From contig CAZCVI010000033.1 of assembly GCA_964502145.1 (NCBI GenBank), positions 1 through 64,000 of the forward strand: a stretch of DNA of 64,000 nt, in the 5' to 3' direction. This document shows positions 50,968 to 60,010 of this stretch, one piece after another. A program made the translations under genes and the position numbers. Source of the DNA: CAZCVI01 sp964502145 (lineage in GTDB: Bacteria; Acidobacteriota; Aminicenantia; UBA2199). Under the pieces are notes generated by a model. It was not told the DNA's origin, searched no databases, and saw nothing but the letters and a program-made list of their open reading frames with translations. Numbering within the stretch: position 1 is the first letter of the stretch; the number at the start of each line of letters is the position of its first letter.

Positions 50968-52260
50968 ATGGAAGAATTGAAAATACATTGGTTTAACTGG
51001 GCGCAATGGTGGCTAGCGATTTTGTTGGCACCGTTGTTTATTTTTCCTAAAGTGCAGCTCTGGCCTATATTCCTGGTAGTCCCGTTGCTGTTGATCATGC
51101 GCTATAAAATAACCAGGGAGTTCTGGGAAAAAACACCGCTGGACATCCCGTTGCTGCTTATTTTTTTGGCGCTATTGGCCACGCTGCCGGGAATTTCTGA
51201 TTTCAGTCACAGTTTACCCAAAATGTCAGGTCTTGTTTTTGGCATGTTTTTTTATTATACCTTGGTCAGTCTATTAAAAACGAAGAGTCTAATAAAGCTA
51301 AGTCTTAGCTTTTATTTGTTAGGCGGGATATTACTTGCCGTGATAGGGCTGTTGGGTATGCCTACTTTCACCAGCAAACATCTGGATTCCTTGATGACCA
51401 TCAAGGATAAATTACCCACCATGAATTTTAACTTGCCCGGGGCAGAGCTGGGATTTTCCACCAATGCTGTGGGTGGTACATTGTTATTGGTATTCCCCCT
51501 GTTCTTGGTATTAACCATTCGTGCTTGGTTACGGCTTTGGTGGCCTAAACCCGATCATCCCACGCGCCCCTCGAAAAAGTCATTGTTGGTATTGAGTGCT
51601 GGAGGTTTGTTTACTGGTTTGGTGTTATTGCTGACCCAGTCGCGTGGGGCATGGGGTGGCCTCGTGTTATCCGGGTTGATTGTCGCTCTGGTGTATATGG
51701 GCCGGCGAATTAAAACCAAAAAAGCGCTGTTACTGATTGTGGTGTTAGTAATATCTGTAATTCTTTTGGTCGGGTTAGCTATCTATTCTGTCAAAAATAT
51801 CGGGCCTCTCAATCCGGGTCTCAAACAAGCTGAGGGCACGCTGCAATTTCGCATCCATGTCTGGAACCTAACCTTGCCGATTATCCAGGATAATCCTATC
51901 TGCGGCGTTGGTTTGAATAATTTCAGGAAAATGCCGGAAATCCGCTATTTCTGGTCCAGCGCCCACAACCAGTTTCTCCATGTGGCCGTGGAACTGGGTA
52001 TTCCCGCTCTCATTGCCTATATGGCTTTATTGCTCATTGTGGCTTATATGTGTCTGCACGTGCGCGAAAAATCACCTATAAGCTGGGTACGGACTTCCAT
52101 CTTGGGACTCGGATGGGGACAATTGGCCTTTGTTTTTTTTGGTCTTACTGATGCTATCCCACTCGGTGCCAAGGTAGGCTTCTTCTTTTGGTTATCTATC
52201 GCGTTGATCACCGCCTTATATAAATTTACCTTTTACTATTCACCGGTAAATAATGAATAG
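50968..52260 (+). CDS. O-antigen ligase/polymerase family membrane protein
   Basis: This 430-aa protein has about 11 membrane segments and Wzy_C/WaaL features: TQSRGAWGGLVLSG, NPICGVGLNNF and SAHNQFLHVAVELGIPAL in the periplasmic loop. It is the second such protein here, so one may polymerise and one ligate. The stop lies within a 14-bp duplication (GTAAATAATGAATA then GTAAATAATAAAAA), and a long inverted repeat follows directly. Confidence 0.88.
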   Translation: MEELKIHWFNWAQWWLAILLAPLFIFPKVQLWPIFLVVPLLLIMRYKITREFWEKTPLDIPLLLIFLALLATLPGISDFSHSLPKMSGLVFGMFFYYTLVSLLKTKSLIKLSLSFYLLGGILLAVIGLLGMPTFTSKHLDSLMTIKDKLPTMNFNLPGAELGFSTNAVGGTLLLVFPLFLVLTIRAWLRLWWPKPDHPTRPSKKSLLVLSAGGLFTGLVLLLTQSRGAWGGLVLSGLIVALVYMGRRIKTKKALLLIVVLVISVILLVGLAIYSVKNIGPLNPGLKQAEGTLQFRIHVWNLTLPIIQDNPICGVGLNNFRKMPEIRYFWSSAHNQFLHVAVELGIPALIAYMALLLIVAYMCLHVREKSPISWVRTSILGLGWGQLAFVFFGLTDAIPLGAKVGFFFWLSIALITALYKFTFYYSPVNNE

Positions 52261-52272
52261 TAAATAATAAAA

Positions 52273-52396
52273 AAAAAGAAGACCACAGATTACACAGATT
52301 AAAATGATTGACACAGATTAAAAGATGGTTATGACAAAAAGAAAAAAACCAATCTGTGTAATCATTTTAATCTGTGTAATCTGTGGTCTTCTTTTT
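52273..52396. repeat. Long near-perfect inverted repeat (46-bp arms)
   Basis: The arm at 52273-52319 pairs with 52351-52396 with only one extra base; the loop is about 31 nt. The arms contain CACAGATTACACAGATT, a short direct repeat of CACAGATT. The right arm ends in a T-run (CTTCTTTTTC), so on the + strand it could act as a terminator; the left arm begins with an A-run, so it could act on both strands. Confidence 0.75.
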
Positions 52397-52457
52397 CTTT
52401 CATTACCTATGGGCTGAACAGTTACTAAAAAATAACGTATTGGAGATTACCCTGACC

Positions 52458-53207
52458 ATGACACGTCATCTGATTGAAACCATACATATTAACTGGCTGT
52501 TGTTGTTCTCACATTTATTGTGGATCATGGGTTTGGCTATTTTTTTAGCGTTGGTCGGGTTGCTGTTTTATCTCTTTCCTGCGCGCACGGATCGGCAGAA
52601 ACGGGTGGCGTTTATTAAGTTACCCGTGGTAAAAATGGCCTGGATTATTGGTTTTGTTTTTGTTCTGGCCAGTCCTATTCTCTACTCTTTTAAACTCGCG
52701 TCACCGGACTTGGTGGTGGTGCAAGTTAAACCGCGCCACCCAGGAGCCACATTTCCAATGCTGCATACTTCCCAGACCTTTACTACCCGGGAGTTAAGAT
52801 TCGACCCGCAGAACGGCAAGCACTTGCTAAACAAAAAAAATATGGAAACCGGACCGATGTTTTTGTTTTGGGACGGCTATATTCACACGCCTTTCCTGAA
52901 ATTTGCACCGGGCAATTACATGGTTACTTTCCAAGCAGCAGGAACGTGGTCGCAGGATTCGTTTGCCAAAATCAAAGTAGAGTTTCAATGCCCTGATGCC
53001 AATAACTACCTGGTTACTAAAAAGCGGATTTATATCGAATTGACAGAGAAACCGAAAATATATCGCATACCTTTTAATACTAAAGCGGATACGATTGGCC
53101 GTGTCAGTATTACTTTTTTTAATGATGTTTTTCTCGCTGATATAAGGCAGGGTCGCGATGTCTGGGTAGATGAAATTTCCATCCATTCATTAAAGCGCTA
53201 TGAATGA
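52458..53207 (+). CDS. Membrane-anchored hypothetical protein with beta-rich outer domain
   Basis: This 249-aa protein has two membrane segments (about residues 14-40 and 57-80) and a C-terminal periplasmic domain of about 160 residues. The beta-sandwich-like part FAPGNYMVTFQAAGTWSQD resembles carbohydrate-binding or galactose-binding modules, so glycan binding during assembly is possible. The ATG at 52458 is preferred: the frame opens earlier at 52383, but that start lies inside the right arm of the long inverted repeat. GGAG lies 12 nt before it. The family is not recognised. Confidence 0.75.
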   Translation: MTRHLIETIHINWLLLFSHLLWIMGLAIFLALVGLLFYLFPARTDRQKRVAFIKLPVVKMAWIIGFVFVLASPILYSFKLASPDLVVVQVKPRHPGATFPMLHTSQTFTTRELRFDPQNGKHLLNKKNMETGPMFLFWDGYIHTPFLKFAPGNYMVTFQAAGTWSQDSFAKIKVEFQCPDANNYLVTKKRIYIELTEKPKIYRIPFNTKADTIGRVSITFFNDVFLADIRQGRDVWVDEISIHSLKRYE

Positions 53208-53231
53208 TGCCACTAAAATAACTTAAAAACG

Positions 53232-54194
53232 ATGACACACAAGGATTTTTGCATTTCTATTGTAGTTCCCGCATTTAATGAAGAGGGTAGTCTCCGCCAG
53301 TTAATCCCGGCTTTGACAGCCATTTTAAAGGATTACCGGGACTATGAAATTTTACTGGTGGACGATGGCAGCCAGGACCATTCCCTGGAGATAATAAAAG
53401 AGTGGCACCGGCAAAATTTTCACGTTCGTTATCTCTCATTGTCCAGAAATTTCGGTCATCAGAATGCTTTAAAAGCAGGTTTAGACCATGCTATTGGTGA
53501 TTGTGTGGTGACTATGGACGCGGATTTGCAACACCCACCGGAAATGATCCCGCAATTGATTGCAAAATGGCAGGAAGGGTACGATGTGGTCTATACTGTG
53601 CGCCAAGACGATCCAAAACTCTCCTTCTTCAAACGGCAAACTTCAGCACTGTTTTACAACGTCATGAACCGACTGTCAGATGTGCGCATCAACAGGGGCG
53701 CTGCTGATTTTAGGTTGTTGGACCGCAGCGTGGTGGAGGTATTAAAAGATATCCACGAATACTACCTGTTTTATCGGGGCATGACTGCCTGGGTTGGGTT
53801 CCGCCAATACGCTATAGAGTATTGCCCAGCCGCACGTTTTGCCGGGGAAACCAAGTACTCTTTTAGGAAAATGCTGGGGTTCGCCCTCACGGGTATCACC
53901 TCTTTTAGCTTGAAACCCCTGCGTATCTCCGTGTTGCTGGGTGTGTTTTTTGCCGTTATTTCTTTTTTATACGCGCTATACGCCATTACGATGAAAATTT
54001 TTACTACCCAAACCATCCCGGGCTGGACGTCTGTTTTGGTTAGTGTGCTGTTTATTGGTGGTATCCAGTTGATTGTGATGGGGATCATTGCTGAATATAT
54101 CGGTAAGCTATTCATGGAATCCAAACGCAGGCCCCATTATATCGTCCGGGAAAAAAGCGGCCCAAAAGACCGGACCGCAGACACGGGCGAATGA
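53232..54194 (+). CDS. Polyprenyl-phosphate glycosyltransferase (DPM1/GtrB-like)
   Basis: This 320-aa GT2 enzyme with two C-terminal membrane segments has VVPAFNEEGSLRQLI, VDDGSQDHS, MDADLQHPPE and the RGMTAWVGFRQ region. It probably charges undecaprenyl phosphate with a sugar for use on the outer face by GT-C enzymes, such as those at 4227, 18309 or 54274. The layout matches GtrB/ArnC/DPM synthases. Confidence 0.92.
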   Translation: MTHKDFCISIVVPAFNEEGSLRQLIPALTAILKDYRDYEILLVDDGSQDHSLEIIKEWHRQNFHVRYLSLSRNFGHQNALKAGLDHAIGDCVVTMDADLQHPPEMIPQLIAKWQEGYDVVYTVRQDDPKLSFFKRQTSALFYNVMNRLSDVRINRGAADFRLLDRSVVEVLKDIHEYYLFYRGMTAWVGFRQYAIEYCPAARFAGETKYSFRKMLGFALTGITSFSLKPLRISVLLGVFFAVISFLYALYAITMKIFTTQTIPGWTSVLVSVLFIGGIQLIVMGIIAEYIGKLFMESKRRPHYIVREKSGPKDRTADTGE

Positions 54195-54273
54195 GCGACA
54201 GTTAAAAAAACAGTGCTGGTTTTTTCGCACAGCTCGTATTGTACCTACAATTTTATTACCATAAGGATCATCT

Positions 54274-56127
54274 ATGTTTTTATTAGGATTATTATCTTTT
54301 CTGCAAAACGTATTTATACCCGGCTTTATACTGCTTAAGTACCTGAATCTAACCCCCGGTACTGGCAATCCTGTGGCCGATACCTTGCGGCGTTTGGTTT
54401 ACGGGTTCGGGTTGAGCTTGGCGACCAATTATTTATTGGTTTTTTATTTGACCCTGGCAGGTATTTATACACCGCTGACGTATTATCTTATTATCTGCGG
54501 CGAAATTTTGCTACTGATTTACTACTTTGTTAGCCATAGGAAGTCCGGGTCATTCTTTTTCGCTGTGAATATCCAGCGTTATGCAGGCGACGTTAAGACT
54601 TTTCTTGCCGGTCATTCAACCCTTTATACCTTGTTGTTTTTCCTGGCTTTGGCAGTACTCTCGCTTTATGTGTTCTATTTTTTCTATTTTTTGGGTGCCG
54701 TGTTTATGCATTGGGACCCGGCTATTGCATGGAATCGTTTTGCTGTTGAATGGTCTGGCAATCAATTACCCAGTCATACGTGGCGTTACCCCCAACTCAT
54801 GCCCGCCAATTGGTCGGTTTCCTATGTGCTGATGCAAAACAACGAGGTCCAGTGTTTTGCCAAAGCCTTTATGCCGCTTTTTTCCGTGGCCATCCTGCTC
54901 CTTTTTTTGGAACTGGCACTGCACAAGAAACGGGCTGTGTATTTAATGGGTTTGGTTCTTTTTGGCAGTTTCGCCGCGTATCTTTACCATCCCTCTATTA
55001 TTGTAAGCGGTTACGTGGATATTGGAGCCTCCTTTTTTGCTTTTCTCGCGTTCCATGTTTTGTTTTCCCGTTGTTCAATCGCGGAAGAAAAGAATCCCAG
55101 ACGTTATTTGAAAAGGATGGGTTTGGCTGTTTTTTTTGCCGCGACTGCCGCTATTACGAAACAAGCTGGTCTTTTTATCCTGATTTTCATTTTGATTTGG
55201 GCGCTGGCCAGTCTTTATCAGCACCGAAAAATAGTGGCGGGTAAAAAGAGAGTGGCAATGATCCTGTTTATTATTGCCTGTCTTCTTTTTGTTACCGCAT
55301 CATGGTACATTTTAAAAGAGATTCAGATTCGTAGTGGTAGCGATACCTCTGAAATTGCCATGGTACAATCCGTGCATCACACCCCCCACTATATGACGCG
55401 CCTGACCCAGGGAGTGGAACGAATCCTGGCCGCCCACCCGCCTAAACTTAGACTACTGGCTTACTTGGCTGCACTGCTTATCTTTTTAGGCTTGTGGCAC
55501 CGTCGCTCGTGGTGGGTGACCCTCTTGATTGTGATGCCCTATTCGTTGCTGTGGGGTGTATTCTTCAGTTACGACACGCGTAATCTCGCGTTAGCTGTTC
55601 CCTTTATGGCGTTTTCTGCCGCGTATGGCGCTGTTTTTGCCTGGGAAAAACTCTGCTGGCTGGGGAAAAAAATCCCTGTGTTGCACATCCCAATTATTCC
55701 CCTGCTGGTGGCGTTGCTGATTCTCGCGGTTATATTGAATTTTACAGTATTGAATAAAGAAACGATCATCCAGCAACAAAACCGCCAAAAAATGAAGATG
55801 GGCGAACCTGAATTGAACCGCTTGCTGTACCAGTTCCATCATACCCAAGGACTAAAAGGTAAAATTGCCACCAATTATTTTTATCTCGGTCTGCTCCCGG
55901 AATTAAAACCCTTCTTCTTCAAAAAAGCCGGGCGTATTTCCCTTGACTTTCTGGATTTCTTGGACACCGACGCGGGTAAAGAAATCCATTACCTGTTGCT
56001 GCCTATTGTGCAAAAAAACGAAACCGAGGTCTATTTACGCTTCCAACAAAATATCGCCTCCGGTCGCTATCGCGTGATTTTTAAGTTTCTGGGCTACAAG
56101 TTTGTGGATGTTCGGGGCACACCATGA
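54274..56127 (+). CDS. Polytopic membrane protein, GT-C-like
   Basis: This 617-aa protein has about 12 membrane segments. The first large outer loop has HWDPAIAWNRFAVEWSG (about residues 147-163), with acidic residues like the catalytic loop of PMT/ArnT-type transferases. It follows a GtrB-like gene and is coupled by a 4-bp overlap to a GT2-GtrA fusion gene, fitting a Gtr-type decoration set: charged lipid, flipping, then transfer. AAGGAT precedes the ATG. The sugar is unknown. Confidence 0.82.
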   Translation: MFLLGLLSFLQNVFIPGFILLKYLNLTPGTGNPVADTLRRLVYGFGLSLATNYLLVFYLTLAGIYTPLTYYLIICGEILLLIYYFVSHRKSGSFFFAVNIQRYAGDVKTFLAGHSTLYTLLFFLALAVLSLYVFYFFYFLGAVFMHWDPAIAWNRFAVEWSGNQLPSHTWRYPQLMPANWSVSYVLMQNNEVQCFAKAFMPLFSVAILLLFLELALHKKRAVYLMGLVLFGSFAAYLYHPSIIVSGYVDIGASFFAFLAFHVLFSRCSIAEEKNPRRYLKRMGLAVFFAATAAITKQAGLFILIFILIWALASLYQHRKIVAGKKRVAMILFIIACLLFVTASWYILKEIQIRSGSDTSEIAMVQSVHHTPHYMTRLTQGVERILAAHPPKLRLLAYLAALLIFLGLWHRRSWWVTLLIVMPYSLLWGVFFSYDTRNLALAVPFMAFSAAYGAVFAWEKLCWLGKKIPVLHIPIIPLLVALLILAVILNFTVLNKETIIQQQNRQKMKMGEPELNRLLYQFHHTQGLKGKIATNYFYLGLLPELKPFFFKKAGRISLDFLDFLDTDAGKEIHYLLLPIVQKNETEVYLRFQQNIASGRYRVIFKFLGYKFVDVRGTP

Positions 56128-57170
56128 CCACCTCTATTCCGATTCTGATACCTGCTTACAATCCGGACCAGCGCTTGATCCGCTTGGTGGAAGACCTGAC
56201 CCGTGATGGCGTGGCACATATCGTGGTGGTGGATGATGGTAGCTTGCCCCAAAACCAACCTATTTTCGCGCACTTAAAAACTATAAAAACCTGTACTGTT
56301 CTGACCCATGCCGTGAATTGCGGCAAAGGGCGCGCTTTAAAAACCGGGTTCAATCATATCTACCTCCAGTTCCCGCTTGCTCCTGGTCTTGTTACCGCCG
56401 ACTGTGACGGTCAACACACTGCTACTGATATTTTAAAAATCATTCACGCATTAAATGAGCATCCAGAGCAATTGGTTATCGGAAGCCGAAAAATGGCGGG
56501 GCAGGTTCCGTTTAGAAGCTTATTTGGGAATCTGTGTACCCGTATGGTGTTCTCTTTTGTAATCGGGAAAAAGGTATCCGATACGCAATCGGGACTACGC
56601 GGACTGCCACGGGAACTGGTGCTGCCATTACTTAATGTCACTGGCGAAAGGTACGAATTCGAGATCAACATGCTGATTTTAACCAAAACAAAAGCCGTCC
56701 AAATACACGAAGTACCCATTGATACAATATATCTTGAAGACAATAAGTCCTCTCATTTTAATCCTTTCTTCGATTCGGTAAAAATATATTTCCAATTGCT
56801 TCGGTATGCCTTTTCTTCTCTGCTGTCCAGTTGCTTTGATTTTATCGTGTTTACTATCATTTTTAAATTAACCGGGAACATCATGTTCGGGTTGCTTATT
56901 GCCCGGTTTGTCGTAGGTTCCATGCTTAATTTTATTATTAACCGCAGGTTGGTCTTTCACAGTGAAGCCCGTGTTTTTTACTCCCTGTTGAAGTACTATT
57001 TGGCTCTGATTGTAATGAGCTTTATCTCCTATTTATTGATTAACCGGGCCATGGAACACCTCGGTTTATCCGTAGTAATGGCTAAAATGCTGGTAGAATC
57101 CGTGTTGTTTGTCTTTACCTTTCTTATTCAGCGGGATTTTGTTTTTCAAAATAAAGCAGAGGACTCATGA
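56124..57170 (+). CDS. GT2 glycosyltransferase fused to a GtrA-like domain
   Basis: This 348-aa protein has residues 1-225 as a DPM1-like GT2 domain (LIPAYNPDQRLIRLV, VVVDDGS, TADCDGQH). Residues about 230-345 form a GtrA-like domain of four membrane segments, in which NFIINRRLVF and LIQRDFVFQ are typical. GtrB-type synthesis of a polyprenyl-phosphate sugar and its flipping are thus joined in one chain. It overlaps both neighbours by 4 bp. Confidence 0.92.
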   Translation: MTTSIPILIPAYNPDQRLIRLVEDLTRDGVAHIVVVDDGSLPQNQPIFAHLKTIKTCTVLTHAVNCGKGRALKTGFNHIYLQFPLAPGLVTADCDGQHTATDILKIIHALNEHPEQLVIGSRKMAGQVPFRSLFGNLCTRMVFSFVIGKKVSDTQSGLRGLPRELVLPLLNVTGERYEFEINMLILTKTKAVQIHEVPIDTIYLEDNKSSHFNPFFDSVKIYFQLLRYAFSSLLSSCFDFIVFTIIFKLTGNIMFGLLIARFVVGSMLNFIINRRLVFHSEARVFYSLLKYYLALIVMSFISYLLINRAMEHLGLSVVMAKMLVESVLFVFTFLIQRDFVFQNKAEDS

Positions 57171-57850
57171 ACCATAAAACGAATGAACCTGCCAACCAGG
57201 TAGAAACTCATTTCAGTAAAACATACAAAACCTTCGACTCTTTTTATGATGAGAAAAAAGGGGTGCTGGCGCGGCTCATTGACCGGTTGTTCCGGCGTAG
57301 CATGCAATTGCGCTTTGAAAAAGTAATGGCTGGGGTAGCGCCTTATCCAAACAAAACCGTGTTGGATGTGGGTTGTGGGGCTGGGCGTTATGCAGTCGCG
57401 TTGGCTCGGCAAGGTATTGCCACCGTGTTGGGCATTGATTTTGCAGAAAATATGATCTTGGAAGCACGGCAACTGGCCCGGCAATATCAGGTGGACCATA
57501 TCGCCTCTTTTGCACGGGCGGACTTCATGCAACTGGCTGTAGCGGAACCTTTTCACCATGTTTATGCCATGGGTGTCATGGATTATGTCGCTGATCCCGT
57601 GCCTTTTATGGAGAAAATGATTCGTTCTGCCACTAGCAGCGTGATGATCAGTTTTCCCAGTGCGGGTGGGTTTATTCAATGGTGCCGCAAGCACTATTTT
57701 TTCAGAATCAAAAAATGCCCCGTCTACTTTTATTCCCGGTTTTTTATTGAACAACTCGCCTGCCAAGCCGGGGCCAATCATGTGACGGTTCACAAACTCG
57801 CCAAAGATTATTTTTTGGAAATTCACAAGGATATCTTAGATACGAGGTGA
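57167..57850 (+). CDS. Class I SAM-dependent methyltransferase
   Basis: This 227-aa methyltransferase has motif I VLDVGCGAGRYAVALA (about residues 65-80), GIDFAENMI and YAMGVMDYVADP. It has no membrane segments. The ATG overlaps the stop of the GtrA fusion. It probably methylates a sugar or lipid-linked intermediate. Confidence 0.9.
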   Translation: MNHKTNEPANQVETHFSKTYKTFDSFYDEKKGVLARLIDRLFRRSMQLRFEKVMAGVAPYPNKTVLDVGCGAGRYAVALARQGIATVLGIDFAENMILEARQLARQYQVDHIASFARADFMQLAVAEPFHHVYAMGVMDYVADPVPFMEKMIRSATSSVMISFPSAGGFIQWCRKHYFFRIKKCPVYFYSRFFIEQLACQAGANHVTVHKLAKDYFLEIHKDILDTR

Positions 57851-57852
57851 AA

Positions 57853-58707
57853 ATGAAAAATCTCCTCTCTGTTGACCTGGAAGATTGGTATCATTTTATT
57901 GGTGATCCGGCGGCTCCTCCTTATGAGCAGTGGGTGCAATGCGAATCCCGCGTGGAAGAAACCACTGACATCTTGCTGGAAATCTTGGATGGACATGCCA
58001 TTACTTTTTTTGTACTCGGATTTATTGCCAAACATCATCCTGCATTGATTAAACGTATTGCCGCCGCAGGACATGAAATTGCGTGTCACGGGTTTCGCCA
58101 TGAATTTATTTTTGCTATTGGGCCTGATGCGTTTCGTCATGATATCGCTTATACCAAATTGTTATTGGAAGATTTAACCGGGTTACCTTGTCTTGGTTAC
58201 CGTGCGCCTGGATTTTCTATCCGTAAGCAAGATTTATGGGCGTTGGATATTATCCAGGCCCAGGGGTTCTTGTATGATGCGTCTGTTTTTCCTGCCGTGC
58301 GCACTGCGGGTGGTATCGCCCATTTTTATAAATTTCCCCAAGTGTTGCAAACCAAAACTGGCCCATTGGTCGAATTACCCGTGTCTACCAGTCGTTTGTT
58401 TGGTGTGACCACCGCGTTTTGTGGTGGGGGTTTTTTTCGCTTTTTCCCTGAATTCTACATTCATTCCCATATTAAAAAGTTAAATCAGCTCGAACAACCT
58501 GCCATTGTATATATTCACCCCCGCGACATTGATCCGTTGCAACCCCGCATGAATTTAAAATTCTTGAATCGCTACATGTATTATTATGGACTCAAGCAAG
58601 CCAAAGCCAAATTTGCCCGGTTAGTAACATCCTTTGACTGGGGCGGTTTTGGCGCTTTTGCCATGAACAACCGGGATGTATTGCCCAGCCATAAAAACAC
58701 CACATAA
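57853..58707 (+). CDS. Polysaccharide deacetylase (NodB-like, DUF3473-type)
   Basis: This 284-aa carbohydrate esterase family 4 protein has NLLSVDLEDWYHF at the start (the catalytic/metal Asp), GHEIACHGFRHEF with the HxxxH zinc motif, YRAPGFSIRKQD and the late YIHPRDIDP histidine. This variant is the DUF3473 form common in exopolysaccharide loci. It removes N-acetyl groups from the glycan or its precursor. ATG at 57853 is preferred over GTG at 57847 because GAGG lies 5 nt before it. Confidence 0.92.
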   Translation: MKNLLSVDLEDWYHFIGDPAAPPYEQWVQCESRVEETTDILLEILDGHAITFFVLGFIAKHHPALIKRIAAAGHEIACHGFRHEFIFAIGPDAFRHDIAYTKLLLEDLTGLPCLGYRAPGFSIRKQDLWALDIIQAQGFLYDASVFPAVRTAGGIAHFYKFPQVLQTKTGPLVELPVSTSRLFGVTTAFCGGGFFRFFPEFYIHSHIKKLNQLEQPAIVYIHPRDIDPLQPRMNLKFLNRYMYYYGLKQAKAKFARLVTSFDWGGFGAFAMNNRDVLPSHKNTT

Positions 58708-58758
58708 TGGCATAACCTATAGCTACCATCTGTTCTTTGAGAGTATCGTAAAAGCAAG

Positions 58759-58883
58759 TGGGAGTTATGGGAGTAATGGGAATTCTGGGAAGTATGGGAA
58801 GTATGGGAGTTATGGGAGTTATGGGAATATTTCAGTTTATCCCATAATTCCCATACTTCCCATAATTCCCAGAATTCCCATTA
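58759..58883. repeat. TGGGA/TCCCA 9-bp arrays forming a 44-bp hairpin
   Basis: Eight TGGGA units at a strict 9-bp period (58759 to 58822) are followed by five TCCCA units with the same period (58840 to 58876). The arms 58774-58817 and 58840-58883 pair over 44 bp with few mismatches. This is the same plan as the GTCCAG element at 11710, with a different core. It fills most of the 213-bp gap after the deacetylase gene. Confidence 0.85.
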
Positions 58884-58920
58884 ACTTGGTGTGAATCCAG
58901 GATAACAAAGGAAGTATTTC

Positions 58921-59958
58921 ATGACTAATAAAAGGCGTTTTATAAAAAAGCTATTCCTGTTAGCTGTGGGACTGGTAGTGATTATTCTGCCCTTAAATTA
59001 TCTGGGCACCAAGGCCGGGAACATCTACAAGGATGGTGCCGCGTTAGTTTGCCAGCAAAAACGATGGCTTATCCAGTCTGGCGTTGTGTCGTATTTACCC
59101 AATAAAAAAAACGTGCTTTTTATGGGCACCAGCCGAATCTTGGCTGGTATTGTGCCCGCTTATTTCGACGAATTAAGTGGCGGGCAAACCTTCTCATACA
59201 ATCTTGCATTCCCCGCACTCACGATCAGCAGCAGTTATTTTGCTTTAAAGGAATACCTGGAAAAGAACCCGCCGCCGGATTATATTCTTATATCCCCTGA
59301 AATCCGGCGCTGTAAAACCTGTACTGTGACTAATTATTATGCTGTTCAAGGCGTGACCCAACCCAGCGAAATAGTCTCTCTGTTTAGACATTTGCAGGCC
59401 AAATCCATTATTATCAATTATTTTTTCCCGTTCCGCATGTATAAATTCGTTGCTTTCCAGTTTTTGAAAGATAGTATCTTGCAGCCCCAGTCTATTCTGG
59501 ACCTGCAAAACAAAAACCAGGTCAAATTGGCTACCATGGAAGCAGATAGGGGTTACTATTATATTGAAGAACAAGCCGGGCAATGGTCAGAGGAACCCAT
59601 CCCAAAATCCGCTAAAGCCACCAAGCTGGGATTGTCATATGATCCCTTTGTAGACCCTTATGTAGAATTGTTTTTTGATTTGGCGTACCAGTTCCAGATT
59701 AAAGTCATGCTTATCCAGCCCCCTTTCCGCGACAATCAATACCTGCAACATAACGTCATCCCCCAGCAATACGCCCTCATCCTAAAGCGCTACAGCAATG
59801 TCCGTATCGCCCATGAAGGCTGGAAAATGAAATTCTTTAATCCCACTCTATTCGCCGATCTCTCCCATTTGAACAAACAAGGCGCCCTCCTCTATACCGC
59901 TACCATCTTCAAAGACTTTTCCAACTGCTATCCCGCCAACAGTAACAAACTCCCCTAA
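58921..59958 (+). CDS. SGNH-hydrolase-like membrane-anchored protein
   Basis: This 345-aa protein has one N-terminal membrane anchor (about residues 8-27) and a periplasmic domain. MGTSRI (about residues 64-69) fits the nucleophile Ser block, and DLSHLNKQGA near residue 312 fits the Asp-x-x-His block of SGNH/AlgX-like esterase or acyltransferase domains. Such proteins commonly partner MBOAT proteins, and one lies convergently next door at 60011-61510. Together they may O-acylate the polysaccharide. AAAGGAAG precedes the ATG. The stop is followed immediately by a TCCCAT array. Confidence 0.82.
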   Translation: MTNKRRFIKKLFLLAVGLVVIILPLNYLGTKAGNIYKDGAALVCQQKRWLIQSGVVSYLPNKKNVLFMGTSRILAGIVPAYFDELSGGQTFSYNLAFPALTISSSYFALKEYLEKNPPPDYILISPEIRRCKTCTVTNYYAVQGVTQPSEIVSLFRHLQAKSIIINYFFPFRMYKFVAFQFLKDSILQPQSILDLQNKNQVKLATMEADRGYYYIEEQAGQWSEEPIPKSAKATKLGLSYDPFVDPYVELFFDLAYQFQIKVMLIQPPFRDNQYLQHNVIPQQYALILKRYSNVRIAHEGWKMKFFNPTLFADLSHLNKQGALLYTATIFKDFSNCYPANSNKLP

Positions 59959-59959
59959 T

Positions 59960-60000
59960 TCCCATCATTCCCATCATTCGCATAATTCCCATAACTCCCA
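59960..60000. repeat. TCCCAT 9-bp array between convergent genes
   Basis: TCCCA occurs at 59960, 59969, 59987 and 59996, with a TCGCA variant at 59978, all 9 bp apart. It begins within 2 bp of the stop codon of the SGNH-like gene. No T-rich terminator is visible between the two convergent genes. Confidence 0.8.
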
Positions 60001-60010
60001 CAAATAATCT

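Noticed and set aside
52383..52457. Longer N-terminus for the membrane protein at 52458
   Set aside because: The extra codons come from the right arm of the long inverted repeat and give a low-complexity Phe run; the ATG at 52458 has a GGAG upstream.
54750..55244. 164-aa frame inside the membrane protein gene at 54274
   Set aside because: Shadow of a real gene; its composition (Cys, Phe-rich) is typical of an off-frame reading of membrane segments.
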